A stretch of 64,000 nt of DNA from Xiphydria camelus (Eukaryota; Arthropoda; Insecta; Hymenoptera; Xiphydriidae). The notes beneath the pieces were generated by a model that did not search any database, was not told the origin of the DNA, and saw nothing but the letters and a program-made list of their open reading frames with translations. Both the position numbers and the translations under genes were made by a program. Of this stretch, positions 21,511 through 31,462 are shown piece after piece. The stretch's first letter is position 1, and every line of letters starts with the position of its first letter. The stretch covers positions 10,694,607 through 10,758,606 of the forward strand of contig OY783194.1 of NCBI GenBank assembly GCA_963678675.1, in the 5' to 3' direction.

Positions 21511-21640
21511 CTAGTTGTGCTACCTGGGGTAGCGGACTACACTATAAGGCGCGTTCGTATAGGCACGCCCGGCAGCGGCGACCCTCAGAGACACGGCCGC
21601 TTCAGTTCAAGTTCGCATGCCGTAGCTGCACAGTGACGGT

Positions 21641-22495
21641 ATGGTCCAAGAGCCAGCGCCTAAAAAAGTCTCTGAATTTATTAAGCCTAGTTTTTTTTAT
21701 AGTTTATTACACTGATTGTGTAGACTAACACACTGCGGTCAGTCAAGCGAAACTTAGAACAGGTGTCTCAGGGACGCTATCAAAGTTGTCGTTCCTGCCG
21801 GGGTAATAATATGAATTTACTAAGGTTGAAAATCGGCATACAACTTGTATATTGCATATAAATAAAAGTTATGACAGTCGGTCAGCTGAATGTCGGGACA
21901 GAGCTGGTCAGTCAGCAAAAAAAGAAATGAAATTTTCGCGCGCTCGGCGTTGCAGGCGATTTCAAATCAGAGTATAGGAAAGAGCGCAGGTATACTCGTC
22001 CCAAACGGTCCCATATCACGGTCCCAAACCTTCCTTGGAAGGTAATTTTCGGATAATTCGTAACCAGCCATCTCCCGCAGTGCCCGCATATTGTCCGAAA
22101 ATTACCTTCCAAGGAAGGTTTGGGACCGTGATATTTATCTACGAGTATACCTGCGCTCTTTCCTATACTCTGATTTGAAATCGCCTGCAACGCCGAGCGC
22201 GCGAAATTTTCATTTCTTTTTTTGCAGACTGACCAGCTCTGTCCCGACATTCAGCTGACTGACTGTCATAACTTTTATTTATATGCAATATACAAGTTGT
22301 ATACCGATTTTCAATCTTAGTAAATTCATATTATTGCCCCGGCAGGAAAGACAACTTTGATAGCGTCCCTGAGACACCTGTTCTAAGTTTCGCTTGACTG
22401 ACCGCAGTATGTTCGTCTACACAATCACTGTAATAAACTATAAAAAAAACTAGGCTTAGTAAATTCAGAGACTCTTTTAGGCGCTGGCTCTCCAT
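21641..22495. mobile_element. 855-bp foldback with GGTCCAAGAGCCAGCGCC ends
   Basis: Left ATGGTCCAAGAGCCAGCGCC and right GGCGCTGGCTCTCCAT are inverted. Arms of roughly 400 bp share CTCTGAATTTA, CTGACCGCAGT-type words, CATTCAGCTGAC, TCGCGCGCTCGGCGTTGCAG and ACCTTCCAAGGAAGGT-type words. The loop lies near 22060. The terminus resembles those of 30723-37812 (TAGTCCAAGAGCTGGCG) and 22911-25209 (TAGTCCGGGAGCCAGC), so it is probably a non-autonomous member of the same group. Confidence 0.8.
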
Positions 22496-22618
22496 CTAGT
22501 CTTCCTTTATTTCACTTACAACGCTTACAACTGTCATCGGTCGGGCGCGTGCCGCTTTCCTCTAGACCTCCAGACTCGGTTTTTCTTCTGACGCCTTTGG
22601 TTCTTCTCCTTACTCTCT

Positions 22619-22902
22619 AGGCGCACTCTAGCGACAGTGCATTTCCGTTATCGCTTATTAAACGTACCCTATTCTCCGTCTAATAAGGTATCACGTTATC
22701 GTTTAATAGCGTAATCGGTTAATAGGGAGTTTTTGAGCTTCTTAATTTTAGAACGTTAAACGTAAAACGTTATGTTGAGCATGCGCAGTGGCTTCATAAT
22801 ATCCGATTACGCTATTAAACGATAACGTGATACCTTATTAGACGGAGAATAGGGTACGCTTAATAAGCGATAACGGAAATGCACTGTCGCTAGAGTGCGC
22901 CT
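22619..22902. repeat. 284-bp foldback with CGTTATCGCTTATTA arms
   Basis: Arms 22619-22726 and 22797-22902 are inverse copies (AGGCGCACTCTAGCGACAGT, CGTTATCGCTTATTAA, GGTATCACGTTATCGTTTAA). The loop (22727-22796) is the repeat TAGGGAGTTTTTGAGC...CAGTGGCTTCATAA. A single arm plus that repeat is found again at 43480-43653, so it is part of a family. Confidence 0.75.
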
Positions 22903-23381
22903 ATGGAGTATAGTCCGGGAGCCAGCAACGTTTTTCTTACGTCATAGAGAACAGGGCTAGAATTTTTATGATGAGCTCCTTGTAACGTGTGAACAAAGGA
23001 ATGACTGGTCTGGCAGCGCTCCGAGGGTGGTTTTGGCAACAATATAATTTTCAAAATGAAAAAAAAAATGGAAGTTACGTCATGTATAACAGGGCTAAAA
23101 TTTTTATGAGGGCTTCGTTACAATGCATAAAGACGAGATAGTAAAGTCTGGCACTCTCTCTCTCTCTTCCGAGGGTGGAAAGTGGGTGACAGAAGGGGTT
23201 GAAGTAGCTCCACATAAAGTCGTCTCACTCGCACTCAAGTGCGCGCATAACTTATCTCACTCGCACTCAATTGCGCGCATAAGACTATCTCACTCGCAGT
23301 CAGAGGCAAGGTTTTTCTGACCTGGCAGGGTGTTTCCACTAGAATTTCGGTCTGGCATCGATAATTTCACTTATGGAGTAA

Positions 23382-24278
23382 GGGCCGATTCCATCAACTC
23401 TGATTAAATGCTTGATTACCTAATCACGATTATATTTAATCGGTGTTCTAATCATGATTAACTGCACAATTCGTTCCACCATGAATTTTTAACCCCCGAT
23501 TATCTAATCATATACCCTCTTCGCAATAAGTTTTGGTTTTGTTGTAACGGTGATTCTGATTGGTTCATCAACGGAACTTGTAATGAAGTAGGAGGAAAAC
23601 TTGACGTGATCAACTGACGCGCTGCAAGCCGAGCTCAGTGAGCTGCCGAAATCTCCAACAGAATTTAAAAAGGAACCAGTTTCATAATACCGGAGAGCAA
23701 GCAGTTGTACTCTGGGTGCAATAGCGTGGTTTCTGAAATGTGCACTCCCTTTATTTAGTAAAGATACAGAAAATTCTACGCGGTTTTTAACGTAACATGA
23801 TAATGTTGCGATATTTTAAAATAGATTATATATTATTTAAGAAGTAATTTATCTTTCTGTAGCGTGTTTCAAATTATGTACAATTTCCAGAAGCAAAGCT
23901 TCAACACTGTCTTTCGATAACCGAAAACGCGTAATGAAATCCAAATCATCCAAAGTTTGGAAATAATTAATTCGTTCCTTAATTAAATGTGTACTATTAA
24001 TTTCGATACCATTTTCATCATCAGATGATGATAAAATATCGTCGTAAAATAAATTCATGTCCGGTATAGTATTGCACAGCAGTGAGACTTCGACTTTGAG
24101 GTTATGTTGATCCACATTAATCACTAATTAAATTCCTAACCGGCCAAAAATGGCCGATTAAGTTCAACGGCGATTATCTCACTTTATTCATGGTTTAACA
24201 ATTGGTGGAACGCAAGAACTTGATTAAATTAAGCTAATCGGAAATTAACAATTTAATCAGAGTTGGTGGTTTCGGCCC
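23382..24278 (-). mobile_element. PIF/Harbinger element, internally deleted, TAA duplication
   Basis: GGGCCGATTCCATCAACTCT and inverse AGTTGGTGGTTTCGGCCC are flanked by TAA (23379-23381, 24279-24281). The right arm of the host element (24735-24755) shows the uninterrupted site ATGGAGTAAGAGCTACTCC, so the ends are certain. At 897 bp it is a deletion derivative. It holds the N-terminal transposase frame on the minus strand (24124-23849), without the DDE domain. Confidence 0.9.
23849..24124 (-). pseudogene. Harbinger transposase N-terminal fragment
   Basis: 91-residue frame. The region from about residue 24 is acidic (MNLFYDDILSSSDDENG), and the conserved Harbinger segment follows: INYFQTLDDLDFITRFRLSK, DSVEALLLEI, corresponding to the family's D-x-x-F-x-x-R-F-R-L-S-x-x-x-V signature. 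It stops at 23849, before any catalytic motif; HARBI1-like transposases are about 350-400 residues. Fragment inside the 23382-24278 element. Confidence 0.75.
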
Positions 24279-25552
24279 TAAGAGCTACTCCAGACTGCCC
24301 CGTTTACAGTAAAATAATCAGTCTGAGTTTTTGACATATTATTCGAAATACCTGCCAAAAGTGAAATTGAAGGGTTCATTGCAAAAACCAGACAAGTCCA
24401 AAATCGTTTATTATTTTATTTTGTCGTAATATAGTTTTCGACATGCCGAATTATATGCGCATTGTGGCTTCACCAAAAAGCGTACAAGTCTCCAAATATA
24501 ATTGACCAAAAAATGAGCCGAATTCTGCAAAAATAAGATAAGTCCAACTCTCGTTTCCGTTTGCTTTATGGAAGAAATATTTATTGGACATATCTGGTTT
24601 TTGTAATAAACCCTTCAATTATTAATCCACCAAAATTTCGGTCTGGTATTAATAATTTCACTTTTGGCAGCTGTTTCGAATAATATGTCAAAAACTCAGA
24701 CTGATTATTTTACTGTAAACGGGGCAGTTTGGAGTAGCTCTTACTCCATGAAAGTGAAATTATGGATGCCAGACCGAAATTCTAGTGGAAACACCCTGCC
24801 AGGTCAGAAAAACCGTGCCCCTGACTGCGAGTGAGATAGTCTTATGCGCGCACTTGAGTGCGAGTGAGATAGTCTTATGCGCGCACTTGAGTGCGAGTGA
24901 GACGACTTTATGTGGAGCTACTTCAACCCCTTCTGTCACCCACTTTCCACCCTCGGAAGAGAGAGTGCCAGACTTTACTATCTCGTCTTTATGCATTGTA
25001 ACGAAGCCCTCATAAAAATTTCAGCCCTGTTATACATGACGTAACTTCTATTTTTTTTTTAATTTTGAAAATTATATTGTTGCCAAAACCACCCTCGGAG
25101 CGCTGCCAGACCAGTCATTCCTTTGTTCACACGTTACAAGGAGCTCATCATAAAAATTCTAGCCCTGTTCTCTATTACGTAACGAAAACCGTTGCTGGCT
25201 CCCGGACTATAGGGAGAAGGACCAAAGGCGTCAGAAAAACCGAGTCTGGAGGTCTAGAGGAAAGCGGCACGTGCCCGACCGATGACATATCTCTATGCCG
25301 ATGACAGTTGTAAGCGTTGTAAGTGAAATAAAGCTGCCGCGTCTCCGAGGGTCGCCGCTGCCGGGCGTGCCTATACGAACGCGCCTTATTGTATAGTCCG
25401 CTACACTTACGTTATACGTAACGCCTTCTTCAGGATCAAAAACTAATTTCAACAAGGTGGTATTAACGTTAAGGGAATAAATCGGCGCATGTGCTCACAA
25501 TAACCGATAACCGAAAACCAGGACGTGCAGTTTAGCAGTTCAAAAACTCTCT

Positions 25553-25685
25553 ATTATGAAGCCACTGCGCATGCTCAACATAAAGTTTTACTTCTTACGT
25601 TCTAAAATTAAGGAGCTCAAAAACTCCCTATTGATGTCGACTTACTCTACCTTATGCGATAACCGCAGATATACTAAACGGCCTA
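25553..25685. repeat. Fragment of R2 repeat
   Basis: TTATGAAGCCACTGCGCATG ... GGAGCTCAAAAACTCCCTA, also present at 43572-43653 and (inverted) 22727-22796. It ends in the TAGGGAGTTTTTG terminus typical of this repeat group. Confidence 0.65.
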
Positions 25686-26129
25686 TAGTCCAGTCATTCT
25701 AGATCCAATTTACACGTGCATCTCTATATTAATCCCCTGTCAATGATTTATGGACCAATCGAAAGGAAAAAAATCTCGCGAACAATATTCCGAGGTACAA
25801 TAACGTATGTAGGTGACCGCAGAGTTGTTTATTTAACAAAAACGTTGCGAAATTTCGCTCTTACCGACTTAGGCGTAGCACCGTTCAATTTATATATATT
25901 CAAATATATATATTCGAATATATAATATATTCAAAAAATTACCATCTTGTAGAGCGCGAAATTCTCTACAAAATTGATGCGGGAAGTAACTCTCTAGGGC
26001 GTGTCCTTTATTTTATATAAACTTTTAAAGTTTCTTGAACAACACTCACGAGCAGAACAGCTGACTAGCCACGCCACGCCTCAACACCGGGTGGCGCTGT
26101 ACGCCCAATCTCAGAATTCAAATGGTAAA

Positions 26130-26576
26130 CCCTCCGTTACTCGCCGAGCGCTGAGCTGCCGTGGTAAATGGAGCACGCTACTTACCGGCTACTTTCACAT
26201 ACTTTTGCACTAAACGGGAGACGAATGTAAGTGCGACTGTATCTCGAGCGTTTGTCGGAGGTCTACTCGCAGAGGGCCGTACTATGCCGCGCGCATGCAC
26301 GCACGTCCCTGTCTCATTGATTTCAATGGAGAAATAAAAACCGAATATCTCTATTTCTAAACGTCAGAATGACTTCATTCATAAGGAAAAGTTATCAATT
26401 TTTTTATAATCTGAAACCTGACAATATTTTTTAAAAATTGCTCGAAAAGTGCTTTAGCGATCCAACTACCTTAAAGGAAGCATTTTTTCCCAAATTTTTC
26501 TAATAGTAAAAAATATACAGAATTACTTAAAATCTAAAAACGTCGGCGCCGCGCTCATATAGCGAGTAACGGAGGG
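26130..26576. mobile_element. piggyBac-type MITE in left arm of the palindrome
   Basis: CCCTCCGTTACTCGC and inverse GCGAGTAACGGAGGG ends, flanked by TAAA (left; expected TTAA) and TTAA (right, 26577-26580). The inner GCGCTCATATAGCGAGTAA resembles the right end of the piggyBac at 58741-61050 (GCACGCTCATATGCGAGTAA), making that family the likely mobiliser. Confidence 0.75.
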
Positions 26577-26972
26577 TTAACTCACTTTGAAATTATTTGC
26601 GATCTCTTTGTTTTTGATTAACTGTTCTTCTTTTTTCCAGGCAGTTTTTAATCATCTCATTGTTGATGTGATCAAAAATTAAATTAACATAAAAGAAATA
26701 TTAGGAGCAATATTTAACTTCATGAGATGAAGAATAAAAAAATTGTTAAAGTTAGATCCGAGTTACAAAAAAAAAGCAATTGCAATTTATTCTTTTCTTT
26801 TGTATAAAACTCAAAATAATACAATTAAAGGTTATTAATTTGTCATCAAAATGAAAATAATATGATTACAGTTTATATTATATCAACAATGGGATGATTA
26901 AAAACTGCCTGGAAAAAAGAAGAACAGTTAATCTAATACAAAGAGATCGCATATAATTTCAAAGTGAGTTAA

Positions 26973-27418
26973 CCCTCCGTTACTCGCTATATGAGCGCGG
27001 CGCCGCCGTTTTTAGATTTTAAGTGATTCTGTATATTTTTTACTATTAGAAAAATTTGGAAAAAAATGCTTCCTTTAAGGGAGTTGGACCGCTATAGCAC
27101 TTTTCAAGCAATTTTTAAAAAATATTGTCAGATTTTAGATTATAAAAAAACTGATAACTTTTCCTTATGAATGAAGTCATTCTGACGTTAGAAATAGAGA
27201 TATTCAGTTTTTATTTCTCCATTGAAAGTAATGAGATAGGGACGTGCTTGCATGCGCGCGACGTAGTACGGCCCTGTGCGAGTAGACCTCCGACAAACGC
27301 TCGAGATACAGTCGCACTTACATTCGTCTCCCGTTCAGTGCAAAAGTATGTGAAAGTAGCCGGTAAGTAGCGTGCTCCATTTACCACGGCAGCTCAGCGC
27401 TCGGCGAGTAACGGAGGG
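26973..27418. mobile_element. piggyBac-type MITE in right arm (mirror copy)
   Basis: Inverted counterpart of 26130-26576 with TTAA at 26969-26972 and TTTA at 27419-27422. The same defective flank base is inverted with it, so it was duplicated with the arm and not inserted separately. Confidence 0.75.
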
Positions 27419-27849
27419 TTTACCATTTGAATTCTGAGATTGGGCGTGCAGCGCCACCCGGTGTTGAGGCGTGGCGTGGCTAGTCAGCTGTTCTGCTCGT
27501 GAGTGTTGTTCAAGAAACTTTAAAAATTTATATACAATAAAGGACACATCCTAGAGAGTTACTTCCCGCATTAATTTTGTAGAGAATTTCGCGCTCTACA
27601 AGAAGGTAATTTTTGGAATATATTATATATTCGAATATATGTATTTGAATATATATAAATTGAACGGTGCTACGCCTAAGTCGGTAAGAGCGAAATTTCT
27701 CAACGTTTTTGTTAAATAAACAACTCCGCGGTCACCTACGTTATTATACCTCATCGGAATATTGTTCGCGAGATTTTTTCCTTTCGATTGGTCCATAAAT
27801 CATCGACAGGGGATTAATCTAGAGAAGAAAATCTAAAATGACTGGACTA

Positions 27850-28470
27850 TTACAACCGTGATTCATGACCGATTTTTTGCAGGTAGGGTTATACCATCGT
27901 GTTTGCAATAAAATTATCTTTATTTTCATATATAGTTTAATTGGTAAGCAGATCGGTGCAAATTGCTCATATCATCTCACCTGTTTATATAGTTTTAAGG
28001 GTAGTCTTGAGCATATTTTATTAGCCTACCCATTCGCGATATATTCATTGACGTATTATGTTTGATAAAAAATACTTTTCATCCGGTAAGCAGATCGGTG
28101 AAGAACCTCTCTAGTTCGGATCTTGTACTATTAGGAAATCCCGTTAATTTCGAGTTAGAATACGCTTTGGGTATGAAATACCCCATATGCAATATAAAGG
28201 TTAAGCTTCATTCGGATACTTTAATTTCTATACTATGGTCATTTTAAAGCTTCTCATACGTTATTATATTAAATTTCCTCCTTTTCTGTCTTTCTCTTTA
28301 AATTTTGTATCTCGATCCTCAAGCGGGGCCTCCTAACTGCATGCAAGGAAAGCCGAATTTCTATGGATTAAATGCTCACTTATCAATGCGATACATCTCC
28401 AATGTGTATACCCCAAAATCATATCCATTTTTTATACGATTCCTCACGTAATTCGATACGATTAAAATCT
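27850..28470. other. Noncoding intronic sequence
   Basis: Unique AT-rich DNA. Two short open frames (27865-28065, 28062-28247) have no similarity I recognise and no codon-like bias; not called. ATCGGTAAGCAGATCGGTG-like wording occurs twice (about 27942 and 28086). Confidence 0.35.
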
Positions 28471-28576
28471 GGTCGGCCACATATTCATAATATCATACTG
28501 CATCGCGTCGCTTATCAAACAGAGCCATAGTAGATTCATAACTACATAATGATGCTTAGAGTTGATGTGGCCGACC
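28471..28576. repeat. 106-bp hairpin with GGTCGGCCACAT ends
   Basis: GGTCGGCCACAT at 28471 and its inverse ATGTGGCCGACC at 28565-28576. Size and layout fit a very short MITE; the middle is not palindromic. Confidence 0.5.
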
Positions 28577-28590
28577 GCTTTTAACTTTAA

Positions 28591-28916
28591 CCCTCCGTTA
28601 GTCCCATAGCGTTTTTATTTGTTAATTGTTGGAAAACTATTAGAGGCACACCATTGTCGCTTTGTGACATCTGAGAGGGATGTTCTAAGAATGGTTTACC
28701 AAAATAAATTTTAACTAGTCAACTGTTTTTTATTTTTTTCATTTGTTTAATTAAAGTTGTAAATTATTTATTAACGAAGCCCTGTGTATATCGCAGAAAG
28801 AGAAGTTATTGTTGATCATTTAATTTTATTTTAAACGCATTAAAATTATAAAAAATAAGATATTTACTGATGTGGCGACTATGGGCGTCTCATCAGCTGA
28901 CGAGCCTAACGGAAGG
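28591..28916. mobile_element. piggyBac-type MITE at TTAA
   Basis: CCCTCCGTTAGTCCC / inverse CCTTCCGTTAGGCTC ends flanked by TTAA (28587-28590, 28917-28920). 326 bp, noncoding. The terminus belongs with CCCTCCGTTACTCGC and CCTTCCGCGACTGG seen elsewhere in the window. Confidence 0.8.
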
Positions 28917-28927
28917 TTAAATACCTA

Positions 28928-29809
28928 CAGGGTGACATTTTGAAAACTTGCCACCCAAATATCTCAGAAAGTTACAGAGATTTTCTAAAAAAAGAAAATA
29001 CGGTTTCAGCAGTGGAGAGGGGGAACCAAAATGACATAATCGGAAACGCACCCCCTCCAACCACCTTAGGGGTAGCCCCCCCAACTTTGTAATCTTAAAT
29101 AGCAACCCCCTATGTGCGATACAGCGTTGGAAAGCTCTTTAAAATGCTTTACAACACTAAATTTTGGTACCTTTCGATGAGTAGTTTTCGCGCAAATCGA
29201 GAAAGAAACTGCTAGAAGTAAGTTTTGTTAATTTATTTATTAAAGGTCAATTACGTTACAATAAATTTTCGAAATGATTTCCATCACCTGATCTTACTCC
29301 GTATGATTTCTTCTTATGGGGACATCTGAAATCTCGCTCTCTCTTTATTGTTTTTCAAACTACACCAGCAAACATTAACCAACTGAAATAGAGAATTACG
29401 CAAGAATGTCGCAAAATTTCAAGAACATTTGAAAAAGTTCGAAAAATCAATGAAAATCATTTCGAAAATGTATTGTAACGTAATTGACCTTTAATAAATA
29501 AATTGACAAACCTTACTTCTAGCAATTTCTTTCTCGATTTGCGCGAAAACTACTCATCGAAAGGTACCAAAATTTGGTGTTGTTATAAAGCATTTTTAAA
29601 GAGCTTTCCAACGTTGTATAACACATGGGGGGTTGCCATTTAAGATTACAAAGTTGGGGGGCTATCCCTAAGGGGGTTGGAGGGGGTGCGTCTCCGATTA
29701 TGTCATTTTGGTAACCCCTCTCCACTGCCGAAATCGTACTTTTTGTTTTTAGAAAATCTCTGTAACTTTCTGAGATATTGGGGTGGAAAGTTTTCAAAAT
29801 GTCACTCTG
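28928..29809 (+). mobile_element. TA-site Tc1/mariner-like element with 280-bp TIRs
   Basis: CAGGGTGACATTTTGAAAAC and inverse GTTTTCAAAATGTCACTCTG flanked by TA (28926-28927, 29810-29811). Arms 28928-29215 and 29525-29809 remain close (AACTTTCTGAGATAT, CTGCGATTATGTCATTTTGG-like words, ACCTTTCGATGAGTAGTTTT). The centre holds the 3' end of a transposase gene (29281-29479). It is an internally deleted copy and shows what enzyme group drives the CAGGGTG MITEs of this window. Confidence 0.85.
29281..29479 (+). pseudogene. Tc1/mariner-like transposase, C-terminal fragment
   Basis: Encodes SPDLTPYDFFLWGHLKSRS, the conserved segment around the last catalytic acidic residue in insect IS630/Tc1-mariner enzymes, then ANINQLK, an in-frame TAG, RITQECRKISRTFEKVRK and NHFENVL before the final stop, matching the family's C-terminal layout. 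The N-terminal domains are missing. Confidence 0.8.
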
Positions 29810-29937
29810 TATATTATCTTCAGGCTTCACAGTGTGTCTCTATTTACCCTAAAAATGCCCTATTTTACCATACCCTAAAAGTACCCTAATATTTAAATTG
29901 TCCCTAAAAGCACCCTACTTTAAATAGTTTGGATGAG

Positions 29938-30560
29938 GATGTAAGGATACCTAGACAGCATATGAGCTAAAAGAAGTCTTTAAGTCGTCTTCAAGGAGGG
30001 TGGCTACAGACTTAGAAAACCGAGAAATGTCATGGAATTTGATCCGTTAAGGAAAAGTCCGGAAAATGGCAGAGAATTTTGGATTTTTAATGGTGATTTT
30101 TACAAATGAAGTAGGGTTAATTTCTCGAAATTTCACCGTTAATACGTTTAACAATTGAGTTTACACTGCTGCATCAGATATCTCCAGTAGTAGTTTATCG
30201 TACGTGTGTCCCATTGACTAAAATGAAGGTCTCTAGCATCAACATTACTTTCTTAGCGTATAAACGTTTTTACAACCTTGTATTTTTGTACCTATTATAG
30301 TCATTTATTGCTTTGATACAAAACTAATACGAACAAAAACATCATGAAATACTTACAAAACTTTATCTGAAATAGTCAGAGAATTCTATAATCAAGTTTT
30401 TGAAGCCACCCTGTCAAGATATCTTATGTCCAACTCTCTTTCAGACGCCTTTTAGACATGATTCTTAAAGATATCTTTCAATGATAAGAGTAGTCCAAAA
30501 GTGAGTCATAAGACGTCTTAGATATCTTTTAGCTCTGTGCTGTTTAGGATATTCTTACAT
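29938..30560. mobile_element. Inverted-repeat element with GAGCTAAAAGA ends
   Basis: Left ATGTAAGGATACCTAGACAG, GAGCTAAAAGAAGTCTTTAA, GGAGGGTGGCTACAG is matched inverted at the right (CCACCCTGTCAAGATA, TTAGATATCTTTTAGCTCTG, TGCTGTTTAGGATATTCTTA). Similarity is about 75-80 percent by eye, so it is old. Boundaries approximate; the centre is noncoding. Confidence 0.45.
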
Positions 30561-31462
30561 TCATGAAGTTGAACTATGTTAAACTATCATAAATTAAGTT
30601 GATTTCATTCGTACTAATTGTATAAAGAGCGATTTGATATCATTGAAGTGAAAGATCTTACGGCGTGGTAGGCAGTAAAATGAAACTAGCGTGAAACGAA
30701 ATATTCATAGAATGAGGGGTAATAGTCGGAGAGCTGGCGTACAAAATGTGCAAGAGTTTTCTCCTATCTGGTACAATTCTAGTGAATTACAATTGGGCTG
30801 TAAAACGTCACTGTACAGTTAGCCGGTCTGGTTTTGGGACACCTGGCATTCGCGCGCCACCAAAGGTGTCAGAATAATTAGGTTCGTGCAACTGTTTTCT
30901 ACTAGCTCCAAATTCATTTGTAATTAGTCTATGCAATAAAAAACTCAAAACAAACAGTCAGCCAGCAAAAGAGTGGGACCCGGCCAGTCAGTATTACTGT
31001 AAAGTTGTAGAAAAAATTAAGTTCATGCAAGAGTGTTTTCTCCAAACTCAAATTTTTCAATATGTTAATTCATTCAATAACAACTATAAATCAACCAGTC
31101 AGACCTCATTTATATAGAACCCACACAGTCAGCAGTTCAGAGAAGTGTCGATAATAAGTACACGCGACTTCTCAAAAACAATCATCCGCGCAAGGGATGA
31201 CCCTTGCTCTAAAACAAGAGACTACGTAGTTAAGGCATCTGGCGACCAACTGTATCTCGAGCGAAGCGGAGAACAATGAATAAAGAATCTTTGCCAGCAC
31301 TGCTGTAGAGAAAGAAACGTTTCCTCAGTTTTTCTCGGGCCAGGGCGGATTCGAGGTGTAAGGCTCTGGTGCATGTATTTGTGTGTTAGTTGGGGAGAAA
31401 CGAATTAAAATCTTCGGTACGCGACAGATGACACTTCATTCGTGCGTTATGAAGCAAATATT

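Larger units (their letters stand above)
15760..21528 (+). mobile_element. 5.8-kb element with CCCAGGTAGC termini and GTA duplication
   Basis: An 18-bp perfect inverted terminus, CCCAGGTAGCACAACTAG at 15760 and its inverse at 21511-21528. Flanks are GTA (15757-15759 and 21529-21531). The copy at 42480-42500 reads GTAAGTGTAGCGGACTAC without the insert, proving both ends and the 3-bp duplication. Inside are subterminal repeats with CTACC(T/C)GAGTTGGTCAGAAAG, a tRNA-like block, a SINE and a second transposon at 17454-20913 with the DDE transposase. The TIR does not match a superfamily I can name; the 3-bp duplication limits the options. Confidence 0.8.
22911..25209. mobile_element. 2.3-kb non-autonomous TAGTCC element with about 470-bp TIRs
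   Basis: TAGTCCGGGAGCCAGCAACG at 22911 and its inverse at 25190-25209 are flanked by TA on each side. TIR arms about 22911-23380 and 24740-25209 stay near-identical, including the sequence CTCATCATAAAAATTCTAGC and a minisatellite of about 29 bp (CTCACTCGCACTCAAGTGCG, 23218-23300 and 24825-24905). The core (24283-24730) is itself partly palindromic (TTTGACATATTATTCGAAA / TTTCGAATAATATGTCAAA). No ORF. A Harbinger element has inserted in the left arm (23382-24278). The termini match the large Academ-like element at 30723, its possible autonomous relative. Confidence 0.8.
15605..25552. mobile_element. Composite repeat R1 with inverted ends, carrying several nested elements
   Basis: Left end GAGAGAGTTTTTGGACTGCT at about 15609 runs through GCACGTCC, GGTTATTGTGAGCA, GAAATTAGTTTTTGATCCTC and ends, after the 15760-21528 insertion, in AGCGGACTACACTATAAGGC (21531 on). 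The inverse of all these is at 25331-25552. A third copy of the left part is at 42351-42560, which gives the uninterrupted order. The block is therefore one element with about 250-bp TIRs into which others inserted. No ORF belongs to it. The precise right boundary merges with a second repeat (TTATGAAGCCACTGCGCATG, 25553-25633). Confidence 0.6.
25686..27849. mobile_element. 2.16-kb near-perfect palindrome (giant foldback) with TAGTCC ends
   Basis: TAGTCCAGTCATTCTAGAT at 25686 and its inverse (ATCTAAAATGACTGGACTA) at 27831-27849. Left arm 25686-26660 and right arm about 26900-27849 can be followed base for base, with scattered differences, through an AT microsatellite, GAGCAGAACAGCTGACTAG, a piggyBac-type MITE in each arm, and GCAGTTTTTAATCATC at the inner edge. 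The 240-bp centre is AT-rich. No coding: the frames MSFI(L/V)YK... on opposite strands are the same arm sequence. The TAGTCC terminus links it to the 22911-25209 and 30723-37812 elements. Confidence 0.85.

Noticed and set aside
26001..26213. Conserved 70-codon gene present twice (also 27335-27547)
   Set aside because: The two frames are the mirror arms of one palindrome, so their similarity carries no evidence of selection.
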